Counted from the first letter of the stretch, positions 8,631-17,593 are shown. The stretch is DNA of 64,000 bases from Paludibacteraceae bacterium (GCA_017467185.1 JAFTSS010000027.1:62001-126000); one strand, 5' to 3'. The notes: a model not told the origin generated them from the letters alone. Made by a program: numbers and translations.

Positions 8631-10574
8631 TTATTTTATCCTCAATTTATACACTTCCAACAAACGCTTCAAATCCTCTACTTGTTGTTGGATTTGGCGT
8701 CCACGGTCGGTGTCGCGCACCATCATACGTTTTGTATCGAATTCGACAAGGAAACGGGTGCCCTTGATATCTACGCCTTGCTCAATAGCCTTTTGGCGAG
8801 ATTCAAATGGTTCGTGTTGAACAAGTTGCATTCCATGAGAATTAAATACAAGGGTGTAACCAGCAATACCGGTTTCGTCGTGATAAGGACGAGAGAAACC
8901 ACCATCGATAACAAGCACTTTGCCATCGGCACGGACAGGACTTTCACCTTTGATAGTCTTAACAGGCACGTGGCCATTAATGATATGACGATGTTCGCCT
9001 ACAACGCCAAATTCGTCGAGAATACGGTCGCAAACAGCAGAATCGTTACGTAGTTTGTAGTATGGTCCTTGATTTTCTTTTTGTGGTGTTTTGTCAGAAA
9101 GAAGATAACGCTCGAAATTAGCCATTTGGTGTTTATCGAACGAAGGAGAATCTGGTCCACACCACCAATACCACATATAGTCGAGCGCAACTTGATACTC
9201 TTCGCGGTCGCGACATGGAAGACAAGCAATACGCACAAGTCGGTCAACCTCATCGAGATAAGCTTTACCGGCATATTCTTTGCCTAAAATATTGACGCTG
9301 CGGAATGTGCCATCTTCGTTCATAGGTACAGAGGCATGGAACAAGAGGTTGCCATTGCAAACGAGATACATACTACCCTTATCGAGAAGCAAACGAAGAT
9401 GTTGTGCAAGTTTTTGACTTTCGGCAAACGAGCGTTTGAGTTTTTCCATCACATCACGTTCGCCAGGAGTGAGTTCGTATGGATTTTCTTTTGTAACAGT
9501 TTGGAATTTAGGGTCCTTCATTGGATACTCTACACCATCGATAGTTACCACACCACGCTCTTGGTCAACAAGATGAAGGCGATCGCGGAACTCCATTTTC
9601 CACTCAGGATTACGTTGAGTAATTGCGTGCTCGAGTTTCCATTGTATTACAGATATTGCCTTGTGCATCTGCGAAATGAGTCGCACATTACGTTCGTCAT
9701 AATTAACGTCGGCAAACTTCAATTTTGGAATATATGGTGTACAAGGGTCGTTGTCGTACGTTTCCATTGCAAACGTTGCAAGTGGCAACATATTGATGCC
9801 ATAACCATCTTCAAGCGTAAGTAAATTGGCATAACGAAGCGAAAGACGGATGACAGAAGCAATACAAGCCTCGTTGCCAGCTGCAGCACCCATCCATACA
9901 AGGTCGTGATTACCCCATTGGATGTCAACATCGTGATACTGACTAATTTGGTCGAGAATGAGGTGAGCACCAGGTCCACGGTCGTAAACGTCGCCTACAA
10001 GGTGAAGACGGTCGATTACAAGACGTTGGATAAGCGTACACATTGCAATAATGAAGGCATCGGAACGACCATTGTCGATAATGCTACGAAGAATAGCATG
10101 AACGTATGCAGTCTTGTTTTCGTCGTCCTCGCTTTCGTGCATAAGCTCTTGAATGATGTAAGAGAAAGCCTCAGGAAGAGTCTTACGAACCTTTGAACGA
10201 GTGTATTTAGACGACACCGCACGACACACGCGTACTAAACGAATAAGCGTAATATTGTACCATTCGTCGAGGTTATCTTCCTCAAGTTTAACGATTTCGA
10301 GACGTTCTTTTGGGTAATAAATAAGAGTGCAAAGTTCGTGTTTTTCTTTTTCGCGAAGTTCTTTACCAAACTCCTCATTCACCTTGCGCACTACTGCACC
10401 ACTTGCATTGCGAATAACGTGGTCAAATGCCTCATTTTCACCGTGAATGTCAGACAAAAAGTGCTCTGTGCCTTTAGGCAAACTAAGAATAGCTTCAAGA
10501 TTTATAATCTCGGTAGCTGCTGCTTCGATTGTTGGAAATGTTTTTCCAAGAAGCTCTAAATAACGTTTTTCCAT
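8631..10574 (-). CDS. fbp: Fructose-1,6-bisphosphatase, class III
   Basis: 647 residues, the length expected for the class III enzyme of Firmicutes and Bacteroides. It hydrolyses fructose 1,6-bisphosphate to fructose 6-phosphate in gluconeogenesis. Calcineurin-type metallophosphatase motifs are visible in order: FLSDIHGENEAFDHV, LVGDVYDRGPGAH, IQWGNHDLVWMGA and, near the C-terminus, IINGHVPV and VIDGGFSRPYH. The ATG lies 65 bp downstream of a well-formed promoter on the minus strand. Confidence 0.96.
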   Translation of the reverse strand: MEKRYLELLGKTFPTIEAAATEIINLEAILSLPKGTEHFLSDIHGENEAFDHVIRNASGAVVRKVNEEFGKELREKEKHELCTLIYYPKERLEIVKLEEDNLDEWYNITLIRLVRVCRAVSSKYTRSKVRKTLPEAFSYIIQELMHESEDDENKTAYVHAILRSIIDNGRSDAFIIAMCTLIQRLVIDRLHLVGDVYDRGPGAHLILDQISQYHDVDIQWGNHDLVWMGAAAGNEACIASVIRLSLRYANLLTLEDGYGINMLPLATFAMETYDNDPCTPYIPKLKFADVNYDERNVRLISQMHKAISVIQWKLEHAITQRNPEWKMEFRDRLHLVDQERGVVTIDGVEYPMKDPKFQTVTKENPYELTPGERDVMEKLKRSFAESQKLAQHLRLLLDKGSMYLVCNGNLLFHASVPMNEDGTFRSVNILGKEYAGKAYLDEVDRLVRIACLPCRDREEYQVALDYMWYWWCGPDSPSFDKHQMANFERYLLSDKTPQKENQGPYYKLRNDSAVCDRILDEFGVVGEHRHIINGHVPVKTIKGESPVRADGKVLVIDGGFSRPYHDETGIAGYTLVFNSHGMQLVQHEPFESRQKAIEQGVDIKGTRFLVEFDTKRMMVRDTDRGRQIQQQVEDLKRLLEVYKLRIK

Positions 10575-10639
10575 GTGTATGATTTAAGGTTAGATTTTTT
10601 TTGACTATAGAATATTGTCTATTGACATATTTAACAAGG

Positions 10640-10671
10640 CAAAGTTAGATAATTTAATTGATAAAAACAAA
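10640..10671 (-). promoter_or_regulatory. fbp promoter
   Basis: Minus-strand TAACTTTG (plus CAAAGTTA 10640-10647) and TTTG (plus CAAA 10668-10671), spacer 20 bp. The divergent htrA promoter lies about 190 bp away. The AT-rich DNA between them holds nothing else that I can identify. Confidence 0.8.
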
Positions 10672-10861
10672 TTTTTAGGTTACTTAATTTGTCATTTTGG
10701 CATATTATTTGGATTTTGCATAATGTTTGATATTGTAATTTTGTTAATAATTACCTATTTATAATAGCAATAAATACAATTTTAACATTTTAACAATATT
10801 AAATCAACTTATAAATACTTATTTTTAGTTAAAACATACAATATCATATTAAACTTTTCGT

Positions 10862-10869
10862 TATCTTTG
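10862..10869 (+). promoter_or_regulatory. htrA promoter -7 element
   Basis: TATCTTTG, 40 bp upstream of the htrA ATG. No clear -33 TTTG at the usual distance. Confidence 0.65.
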
Positions 10870-10909
10870 CACATCGAAAGAATATCAAACTAAAAAAAGA
10901 AAATAAATT

Positions 10910-12391
10910 ATGAGAAAATTTATGTCAATCACAGCATTTGCCATTACGATAGTAGCGACAAGTGCATTAACAAGTCTTATTGTAACAAAAAACATCGATT
11001 CGTTAAGTTGTAAAACCGAAGTAAAAGAAGAGAAAACCGCATCGCCTGTAAAATTCACCAATTTCAGCAGCGACAACACAGCTCGTCCAGCAGATTTTAC
11101 GTATGCTGCCGAAAAATCGGTAGAAGCTGTAGTGCACGTTAAAACAAAAATTGACGTTAGCAGCCGCTACTCTATGAATATCGACCCATTTTTCGACTTC
11201 TTTTTCGGACGTCCATCGCAACCACGCGAACCTCAATATCGCGAAGGTTCTGGTTCGGGTGTAATAATATCAACCGATGGCTATATTGTTACAAATAACC
11301 ATGTTATCGATAATGCCTCGACCGTTGAGGTTACATTAAACGACAAGCGCAAGTTTGATGCGAAGGTGATTGGTACCGACCCATCAACCGACATTGCTCT
11401 ATTAAAAATTGAGGCTGAGAATTTGCCAATTATTGAATTTGGCGACTCTGATGATTTACATATTGGCGAGTGGGTGTTGGCAGTGGGCAATCCGTTCAAC
11501 TTGACATCGACAGTTACCGCTGGTATCGTAAGCGCAAAAGCCCGTAATATCAACATCTTGAATGCCGAAATGAAAATCGAATCGTTTATTCAAACCGACG
11601 CAGCCGTAAACCCTGGCAACTCAGGCGGTGCGTTAGTTAATACCCGAGGAGAATTGATTGGAATAAACACCGCTATTGCCTCACAAACAGGTTCATATTC
11701 TGGATATTCATTTGCTGTGCCAACCACAATTGTAAGTAAAGTAGTTGCCGACTTGAAAGAATATTCAGTAGTACAACGCGCTGTATTGGGCGTACAAATA
11801 GCCGACATCAACGACGAATTGGCAAAAGAAAAAAATCTGAAGACACTAAAAGGTGCGTATATTGCTGGTGTACAAGAAAATAGTTCGGCTGCTGATGCCA
11901 ATCTCAAAGAGGGCGACATCATCACAGGCATAAACGGACAAACCGTTAATTCAGTAGCAGAATTGCAAGAACAAGTGAGCCGCTATCGCCCAGGTAACGA
12001 CATAAAAGTCAACTATATACGTGACGGTAAAAACGAATCGGTAATAGTAACTCTTAAGAATCGCTCTGGCAATACCAACGTAGTAAAAATCGCCGACACA
12101 TCTATACTTGGAGCTACATTCAAAGAAGTAGATAATCGTACAGCCGAAAAATTTAGACTAAATGCAGGCATACAAATTGACACTATCGACAAAAATGGCG
12201 CATTAGCAAAAGCAGGTTTGAAAAAAGACTTTATCATACTGAAAGTCAACGGACAACCAATACGCAGTGAGAAAGATCTAACAACAATCGTAAACCAAAC
12301 AGTTAATGCCAACGACCAAGAACGCGCATTGTTTATTACAGGTATTTTCACAAACGGACAAATTGCCCATTTTGCAGTAAATCTTGAATAA
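10910..12391 (+). CDS. degP: Periplasmic serine protease of the HtrA/DegP family
   Basis: 493 residues. An N-terminal membrane-targeting segment (MSITAFAITIVATSALTSLIV) leads to the trypsin-like domain with catalytic triad H131 (TNNHVID), D161 (PSTDIALLK) and S238 (PGNSGGAL). Two PDZ domains follow (about residues 290-375 and 400-490: LGVQIADI..., ILGATFKEV...). The enzyme degrades or refolds misfolded envelope proteins. The loop HFFFGRPSQP-like region before the active site (FFDFFFGRPS) is typical of DegP/DegQ. It has its own promoter and terminator. Confidence 0.95.
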   Translation: MRKFMSITAFAITIVATSALTSLIVTKNIDSLSCKTEVKEEKTASPVKFTNFSSDNTARPADFTYAAEKSVEAVVHVKTKIDVSSRYSMNIDPFFDFFFGRPSQPREPQYREGSGSGVIISTDGYIVTNNHVIDNASTVEVTLNDKRKFDAKVIGTDPSTDIALLKIEAENLPIIEFGDSDDLHIGEWVLAVGNPFNLTSTVTAGIVSAKARNINILNAEMKIESFIQTDAAVNPGNSGGALVNTRGELIGINTAIASQTGSYSGYSFAVPTTIVSKVVADLKEYSVVQRAVLGVQIADINDELAKEKNLKTLKGAYIAGVQENSSAADANLKEGDIITGINGQTVNSVAELQEQVSRYRPGNDIKVNYIRDGKNESVIVTLKNRSGNTNVVKIADTSILGATFKEVDNRTAEKFRLNAGIQIDTIDKNGALAKAGLKKDFIILKVNGQPIRSEKDLTTIVNQTVNANDQERALFITGIFTNGQIAHFAVNLE

Positions 12392-12415
12392 AAATCAACG
12401 TAATAGCCTAATAGA

Positions 12416-12451
12416 CTGATTGTTTACATCATAGTAAGCAATCAGTTTTTT
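12416..12451 (+). terminator. htrA terminator
   Basis: CTGATTGTTTAC (12416-12427) pairs with GTAAGCAATCAG (12434-12445), then TTTTTT. Confidence 0.85.
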
Positions 12452-12507
12452 CATACAAAACATTAAGTGCTGAATAACAGCAACTTCAGTAAAATATATA
12501 AATGAGT

Positions 12508-12590
12508 ACAAAGTAGAAAGTAAAAAGTAGAAAGAACCATCCGACATCATTTATCTTACGACTTTCTACTTACTACTTACTACTAAGTTG
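12508..12590. repeat. Heptamer element with inverted arms
   Basis: Units AGTAGAA/AGTAAAA on the left and the complementary ACTTTCT/ACTTACT on the right flank a short centre with CATCATTTATCTTACG. Close relative of 13672-13752. The remaining DNA to the rpoD promoter shows nothing recognisable. Confidence 0.8.
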
Positions 12591-12682
12591 CAGATATTTT
12601 GAAGGTGAGGAGCTATTTTTATTTGTACATTTAGACATTTTTCATTTTATTTCAAAAAAACAGAAAAATCACACAAAAAACT

Positions 12683-12714
12683 ATTGCACATATTAAAAAA
12701 AAATAGTAACTTTG
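12683..12714 (+). promoter_or_regulatory. rpoD promoter
   Basis: ATTG at 12683-12686, 20 bp, TAACTTTG at 12707-12714. This places the true rpoD start at the ATG 12738. The longer frame from 12684 overlaps the promoter. Confidence 0.8.
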
Positions 12715-12737
12715 CGTGCTTAAATTGTATATGCATA

Positions 12738-13601
12738 ATGAGACAGCTAAAAATTACTAAATCTATTACCAATCGCGAGAGTGCATCGCTCGACAAGTAC
12801 TTACAAGAGATTGGTCGTGAAGAACTTATCTCAGTAGATGAAGAAGTAAAGTTGGCTCAACGAATCCGCAAAGGCGACCGTGCCGCGTTAGAAAAATTGA
12901 CACGTTCTAACCTCCGTTTCGTAGTTTCCGTAGCAAAACAGTACCAAAATCAAGGGTTATCACTACCCGATTTGATTAACGAAGGTAATTTAGGCTTGAT
13001 TAAAGCAGCCGAGAAATTCGACGAAACACGTGGTTTCAAATTCATTTCTTACGCAGTGTGGTGGATACGTCAATCAATTCTCCAAGCTTTGGCAGAACAA
13101 TCACGTATCGTACGTTTGCCACTAAACCAAGTGGGTGCGTTGGGAAAAATCAACAAAGCACTATCGAAATTTGAACAAGAAAACGAGCGTCGTCCATCAG
13201 CAGAAGAACTCGCAGAGGAACTCGACATCCCTTTCGAAAAAATCTCTGACACAATTAAAATTTCAGGACGCCACATTTCGGTTGATGCTCCATTCGTTGA
13301 AGGCGAAGACAACTCTCTTCTCGATGTATTGGTAAATGATGATTCTCCTATAGCTGATTCTACTTTGATTAACGAGTCGCTCAACAAAGAGATTGACCGT
13401 GCGTTAGACTCAATGCTTCAAGAGCGCGAACGCGAAATTATTAAAATGTTCTTTGGTATTGGTTGTCAAGAAATGACCCTCGAAGAAATTGGTGATAAAT
13501 TCGGACTTACCCGCGAACGTGTTCGTCAAATCAAAGAAAAGGCTATTCGCAAATTGAGAAACAACTCAAAAAACAAACTTCTTAAAGTGTATTTAGGTTA
13601 A
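12738..13601 (+). CDS. rpoD: Primary RNA polymerase sigma factor (sigma-70)
   Basis: 287 residues, the short form without region 1.1 that is the housekeeping sigma factor in Bacteroidetes and recognises TAnnTTTG promoters. Region 1.2 ([17 protein letters not shown]), region 2 ([36 protein letters not shown], then YAVWWIRQ), region 3 ([13 protein letters not shown]) and the region 4 helix-turn-helix ([28 protein letters not shown]) are all present. [21 protein letters not shown] is the usual N-terminus of the group, which agrees with the promoter position. Confidence 0.97.
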   Translation: MRQLKITKSITNRESASLDKYLQEIGREELISVDEEVKLAQRIRKGDRAALEKLTRSNLRFVVSVAKQYQNQGLSLPDLINEGNLGLIKAAEKFDETRGFKFISYAVWWIRQSILQALAEQSRIVRLPLNQVGALGKINKALSKFEQENERRPSAEELAEELDIPFEKISDTIKISGRHISVDAPFVEGEDNSLLDVLVNDDSPIADSTLINESLNKEIDRALDSMLQEREREIIKMFFGIGCQEMTLEEIGDKFGLTRERVRQIKEKAIRKLRNNSKNKLLKVYLG

Positions 13602-13631
13602 TCAACCTAAAAAAATACACAACAAATAACT

Positions 13632-13666
13632 GAAAGAGCATTCCACAAAAAATGCTCTTTCTTTAT
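13632..13666 (+). terminator. rpoD terminator
   Basis: Perfect 11-bp stem GAAAGAGCATT (13632-13642) / AATGCTCTTTC (13651-13661) followed by a T-rich tail. Confidence 0.85.
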
Positions 13667-13671
13667 TAAAA

Positions 13672-13752
13672 GTACAAAGTAAAAAGTAGAAAGTAGAAAG
13701 AACCACGCGACATCACAAGTCTTGCGACTTACGACTTTCTACTTACTACTAA
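13672..13752. repeat. Heptamer element with inverted arms
   Basis: Left arm AGTACAA AGTAAAA AGTAGAA AGTAGAA; centre with CCACGCGACATCACAAGTCTTGCG split by a few bases; right arm ACTTACG ACTTTCT ACTTACT ACT. It ends 8 bp before the MATE start codon, so it occupies the position of the ribosome-binding region. Confidence 0.8.
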
Positions 13753-13760
13753 ATTTAACA

Positions 13761-15101
13761 ATGGATTTAAGCAAGAGTTCAATATCGAAATTGTTGTGGT
13801 ACTATTCGCTACCAACGCTAATAGGCACCTTGGCAAATGCGCTCTATAACATCATAGACCGCATATACATTGGTCAAGGCGTAGGTGCGTTGGCAATTTC
13901 GGGTTTGGCTCTCACTTTTCCTATAATGAATTTGTTGGGTGCGTTTGGTATGTTGGTCGGACATGGTGCAGCAGCCCGTGTATCGCTCCTACTCGGCAAT
14001 AACAACACTCGCGAAGCAAACGCTATATTGCCCAACACATTCTTTCTCTCTCTGTTTTTCTACATTGTAGTCAGCTCGCTGTTCTACATATTTCTCGACC
14101 CAATACTCTACGCTTTTGGAGGCTCAGAACAAACCATACCCTACGCGAGAGAATATCTAAAAATAATTATTCCAGGACACATATTCACCTCGCTCAGTTA
14201 CGATTACACCAATATAATGCGAGCATCAGGACACCCTATGCGAGCAATGAATACACTCATATTAGGCGCAGTGCTCAACGTCATACTCGACCCTATATTT
14301 ATTTTCGGTTTCGACATGGGCATAAAAGGTGCAGCATACGCAACAATTATATCAATGTTCATATCTTGCGTGTGGATAATGCACTTTTTCTTCCGCAAAG
14401 ACAACACTCTTAGTTTCAAAAATTGTAAATATAAACTAAAAAACAATTGGCTCTCAATTCTCAATTCTCAATTCTCAAGTCTATCAATCGGTCTATCGTC
14501 ATTCCTTTTGCACACAGCGGGTTCGATGGTGAATGTATTGATGAATCACACACTTCAGCACTATGGAGGCGACCTCGCAATTGGTGCGTTTGGCATTATG
14601 ACTTCGTTCACATCACTTACCCTTATGGCAATCATCGGCATGGCACAAGGCATGCAACCAATTTTAGGGTATAATTATGGCGCAAAACAATTCGACCGAG
14701 TGCGCACAACATTAAAATATTGCATAATAGTAGCCACCATAATAACCACAATAGGCTGTTTAATTGCAGTTTCATTCCCACGACTAATTGCACGTTGTTT
14801 TACTGCCGATACCGACCTATTAAATATAACATCAAATGGATTATCAATCTACGCATCCACTTTCTTTGTCGTTGGTTTCCATGTAATTGTAACAAATTAT
14901 TTCCAAAGCATAGGACGAGCAGGCATATCAATTCTCTTATCTATGTCGCGACAAATATTGTTGCTCATTCCATTCATATTACTCTTCCCTCCTATTTTAG
15001 GACTTAATGGCGCATGGCTCGCACAACCAGCCTCTAACATTATATCATCCGTAGTAGCTATTGTGATATTATCTGTACACCTGAAAAAACTACAAATCTG
15101 A
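13761..15101 (+). CDS. MATE family multidrug/sodium exporter
   Basis: 446 residues with about 12 membrane helices. The family signature is at the N-terminus (SISKLLWYYSLPTLIGTLANALYNIIDRIYIGQGVG) and is repeated in the second half (GGDLAIGAFGIMTSFTSLTLMAIIGMAQGMQPILGYNYGA). Exports organic cations or drugs in exchange for sodium or protons. The start at 13761 (MDLSKSS) is preferred over a frame starting inside the heptamer array. The central cytoplasmic loop WLSILNSQFSSLSIG is encoded by a run of 7-bp units (TCTCAAT), an apparent in-frame insertion. Confidence 0.93.
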   Translation: MDLSKSSISKLLWYYSLPTLIGTLANALYNIIDRIYIGQGVGALAISGLALTFPIMNLLGAFGMLVGHGAAARVSLLLGNNNTREANAILPNTFFLSLFFYIVVSSLFYIFLDPILYAFGGSEQTIPYAREYLKIIIPGHIFTSLSYDYTNIMRASGHPMRAMNTLILGAVLNVILDPIFIFGFDMGIKGAAYATIISMFISCVWIMHFFFRKDNTLSFKNCKYKLKNNWLSILNSQFSSLSIGLSSFLLHTAGSMVNVLMNHTLQHYGGDLAIGAFGIMTSFTSLTLMAIIGMAQGMQPILGYNYGAKQFDRVRTTLKYCIIVATIITTIGCLIAVSFPRLIARCFTADTDLLNITSNGLSIYASTFFVVGFHVIVTNYFQSIGRAGISILLSMSRQILLLIPFILLFPPILGLNGAWLAQPASNIISSVVAIVILSVHLKKLQI

Positions 15102-15600
15102 ACTCGTAAGGACACGGCGTGACGTGTCCTATTGACCTATGGTCAAAAAAACGTTATAAAACTATCTGTACACTTAAAAAAAACTACAAATCCGAACTCG
15201 TAGGGACACGGCGTGACGTGTCCTATTAACCTATAGTCAAAAAAAACGTTATAAATTTATTTGTACACTTAAAAAAAACTACAAATCTGAATTCGTAGGG
15301 ACACGGCGTGACGTGTCCTATTGACCTATGGTCAAAAAAACATTATAAATTTATCTGTACACTTAAAAAAACTACAAATCTAAACTCGTAGGGACACGGC
15401 GTGACGTGTCCTATTGACCTATGGTCAAAAAAACGTTATAAATTTATCTGTACACCTAAAAAAAACTACAAATATAAACTCGTAGGGACACGGCGTGACG
15501 TGTCCTATTGACCTATGGTCAAAAAAACATTATAAATTTATCTGTACACTTTAAAAAAACTACAAATCTGAATTCGTAGGGACACGGCGTGACGTGTCCT
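15100..15600 (+). repeat. Six tandem REP units, 93-95 bp each
   Basis: Each unit has the palindrome core GGACACGGCGTGACGTGTCC (starts at 15110, 15204, 15299, 15392, 15486, 15580). A second small hairpin GACC-TAT-GGTC follows, then an A-rich linker with CTGTACACTTAAA and ACTACAAATCTGAA. The spacing of 93-95 bp is very regular. A seventh unit follows the RAYT gene at 16197. The array lies directly after the MATE stop. Confidence 0.92.
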
Positions 15601-15645
15601 ATTGACCTATGGTCAAAAAAACATATCACAACAAATAAAAAAAAT

Positions 15646-16191
15646 ATGCGATTTTTTCAACGCAAAACTCCACGTGCAAAATGGATAGAATACAACGAAG
15701 GTATGTATTTTATCACCATATGCACGCATGAAAAAAAGCATTATTTTGGAACAATACTAAATGATGAAATCAAATTGTCAAAAATAGGAAAAATATTAGA
15801 TGAAGAATTACAAAATGTAAAATCACACTACCCTTATGTTGAAGTATTACAATATGTAGTAATGCCTAACCATTTTCACGCACTTATTAATATTTTAGAC
15901 AATTCATCAATTATTCAACTTCATAACCAACAGGACACGGCACGCCGTGTCCCTACTTTGGAAGAGCGCACAAATATGGGGTTAAAATGTGACCGACTAC
16001 CCCTATTATCAACTTTTATAGGAGGATTAAAATCTGCCGTAACACGTCAAGCAAGAAAACACAACGAAAAATTCGCATGGCAACCACGTTATCACGACCA
16101 TGTAATACGCAATATTAACGATTTTAACAACATATCTTCATACATTGAAAATAATGTTATTCAATGGCAAAACGATTGTTTTTTTAACTAA
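15646..16191 (+). CDS. REP-associated tyrosine transposase (RAYT, IS200/Y1 family)
   Basis: 181 residues. A single-strand DNA nickase/transposase that recognises REP hairpins. The HUH motif is HFH at residues 76-78 in VVMPNHFHALI, and the probable catalytic tyrosine is Y149 in WQPRYHDHVIRN. YFITICTHEKKHYFG at the start and SSYIENNVIQWQND at the end are standard for the group. The ATG at 15646 is preferred: the longer frame starts with GTG inside the last REP unit and translates repeat DNA. Residues 96-103 (QDTARRVP) are encoded by a REP palindrome lying within the gene. It is flanked on both sides by REP units. Confidence 0.93.
   Translation: MRFFQRKTPRAKWIEYNEGMYFITICTHEKKHYFGTILNDEIKLSKIGKILDEELQNVKSHYPYVEVLQYVVMPNHFHALINILDNSSIIQLHNQQDTARRVPTLEERTNMGLKCDRLPLLSTFIGGLKSAVTRQARKHNEKFAWQPRYHDHVIRNINDFNNISSYIENNVIQWQNDCFFN
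15933..15952. repeat. REP palindrome inside the RAYT coding region
   Basis: GGACACGGCACGCCGTGTCC forms a 9-bp stem (GGACACGGC/GCCGTGTCC) and is followed by CTAC, so it is in the opposite orientation to the array units (GTAGGGACAC). It is read in frame. Confidence 0.9.
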
Positions 16192-16271
16192 TGTAGGGAC
16201 ACGGCGTGACGTGTCCTATTGACCTATGGTCAAAAAAACGTTATAAAACTATCTGTACACTTAAAAAAACT
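16190..16271 (+). repeat. Seventh REP unit, downstream of RAYT
   Basis: GGACACGGCGTGACGTGTCC at 16197-16216, then CTATTGACCTATGGTC and the A-rich linker, ending exactly at the start codon of the next gene. The RAYT gene therefore lies between repeat units of one array. Confidence 0.92.
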
Positions 16272-16868
16272 ATGAAATATCGAATTTTAAATACTCTAAT
16301 AGACACATCATCACACTGCGTAACACAAGACGATAAACCAATAAATTTGACTAACATTGAATTTAATTTGTTACTCTACCTTGTACAACACGCCAATAAA
16401 TTATGTTCACGAGAGGATATATTAAACAATGTGTGGGGACAACGATTTCAGTACGATACAGGCACAATAGACGTACATTTACACTCATTACGCCGAAAAT
16501 TAGGATTTGAACGTAAGTATCCAATAGAATCTATTCGCAACGTTGGCGTCATACTACACACCACACCTAAAAAACAATCCTATATTCTGAATATTAAAGA
16601 ATTTGCTATTCAGTGGATAAAAAAACATGAAATAGATTTCGACAAAAAACAACTCGTACCTTACCTACACCTCGATCCTTTCGTCAGCGAAATTACCATT
16701 TCCCCTAAAGATTTACATCAAATGTTAGACGGAATACTTAATGTGCTTTTGCCAACGTCACAACCTGGTATTATCTGCATAAAATCACATTTAAGTTGCA
16801 CTCATTTCTCTCTCATATTAGACATAAACGGCACAATCAACGAACTCAAAATTCCAATTAACGAATAA
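16272..16868 (+). CDS. Orphan OmpR/PhoB-type winged-helix protein with unusual C-terminal domain
   Basis: 198 residues, starting at the ATG that follows the last REP unit; the frame upstream of it is repeat sequence. Residues about 25-95 form an OmpR/PhoB effector domain (LTNIEFNLLLYLVQHANKLCSREDILNNVWG, then TIDVHLHSLRRKLG and IRNVGVILH). No receiver domain is present. The C-terminal about 100 residues (ISPKDLHQMLDGILNVLL...GIICIKSHLSCTHFSLILDING) faintly recall the N-box half of a histidine-kinase ATPase but lack the glycine boxes. It is probably a transcription factor. The phased TTTAAG repeats in front of the next gene are a likely target. Confidence 0.7.
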   Translation: MKYRILNTLIDTSSHCVTQDDKPINLTNIEFNLLLYLVQHANKLCSREDILNNVWGQRFQYDTGTIDVHLHSLRRKLGFERKYPIESIRNVGVILHTTPKKQSYILNIKEFAIQWIKKHEIDFDKKQLVPYLHLDPFVSEITISPKDLHQMLDGILNVLLPTSQPGIICIKSHLSCTHFSLILDINGTINELKIPINE

Positions 16869-16871
16869 GAA

Positions 16872-16917
16872 TTTAAGTTTCATTTAAGAAAACTTAAACA
16901 AAAAAGCAATACCTTTG
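16872..16917 (+). promoter_or_regulatory. Promoter with phased direct repeats upstream of the barrel protein
   Basis: TTTAAG at 16872 and 16883 (11 bp apart) and a related CTTAAA at 16893 occupy the -33 region. The -7 element TACCTTTG is at 16910-16917. Half-sites repeated every 11 bp are the pattern bound by OmpR/PhoB-type dimers. A good -33 TTTG is missing, which fits an activated promoter. Confidence 0.6.
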
Positions 16918-16944
16918 TCGCTCATTTATAAAAACATCAATTTT

Positions 16945-17580
16945 ATGCGACAAAAACTATTTTTCTTATTGCTCTTTTGTGCGACAACCCTATTTGCAAA
17001 AAACGACTCTACAGCTATATTTCAAGGTTATAGCGGTGGTATGATGGTACATATTGGCGGTCTATTTGGCGAAAACCCTAATGCTACCCTACAATCTGGC
17101 GAATCACTTTCGTCTCAAGGACTTACTTATGGTATAGGCGGTTCACTAAGAATAAATTTGAAAAAGCATTTAAGAGTTGGATGCGAAGGATTTGTTTCTA
17201 CAATGAATAGCAACTTCACAAACAAACATGACTTCTTACAAAAAGGTAGTTATATCCGCACTGGTTGGGGTGGCATATTAGCCGATGCATGTTGGCGTGG
17301 CGAAAAAGTATGGCCATACATTGGAGGCTCGATAGGTGGTGGTGCTATGCACTCTCTCATGGTTGTTGATGGCAGTCAAGACGATTGGACACCTGAAACC
17401 TTGTCGATATTAAACAAACAAAGCTTTGTTTATGTTGGTCCCTATGTTGGTATGGATGTGTATTTAACTAAACGCATTCACTTCACTTTCCGCTTAGATT
17501 GGATGTTGGCTTTTGCTCAAAAATCAGTACTTTTACCAACTGGTCCTCGTTTATATGTAGGCTTTATGTTTTGTCATTAA
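16945..17580 (+). CDS. Outer-membrane beta-barrel protein
   Basis: 211 residues. Signal peptide MRQKLFFLLLFCATTLFA; the start at 16945 gives it cleanly, 28 bp after the -7 element. The mature part alternates hydrophobic and polar residues with many glycines (GYSGGMMVHIGGLFG, GIGGSLRINLKKHLRVGCEGFV, YIGGSIGGGAM, YVGPYVGMDVYLTKRIHFTFRLDW). It ends in aromatic strand GPRLYVGFMFCH, as in small porin-like barrels. No specific function is evident. It lies directly downstream of the orphan winged-helix gene and 13 bp before DUF4491. Confidence 0.75.
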   Translation: MRQKLFFLLLFCATTLFAKNDSTAIFQGYSGGMMVHIGGLFGENPNATLQSGESLSSQGLTYGIGGSLRINLKKHLRVGCEGFVSTMNSNFTNKHDFLQKGSYIRTGWGGILADACWRGEKVWPYIGGSIGGGAMHSLMVVDGSQDDWTPETLSILNKQSFVYVGPYVGMDVYLTKRIHFTFRLDWMLAFAQKSVLLPTGPRLYVGFMFCH

Positions 17581-17593
17581 TTACTTTAAAACT

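Noticed and set aside
12684-12737. 18-residue extension of RpoD
   Set aside because: Overlaps the promoter; the family N-terminus begins at MRQLKI.
15100-15600. CRISPR array
   Set aside because: Units are 93-95 bp with near-identical linkers, contain palindromes and flank a RAYT; there are no unique spacers and no cas genes.
15589-15645. Longer N-terminus (MTCPIDLWSKK...) for the RAYT and likewise for the winged-helix gene (from 16206)
   Set aside because: Both extensions are the same translated REP-unit DNA with a GTG start; real starts are the ATGs at 15646 and 16272.
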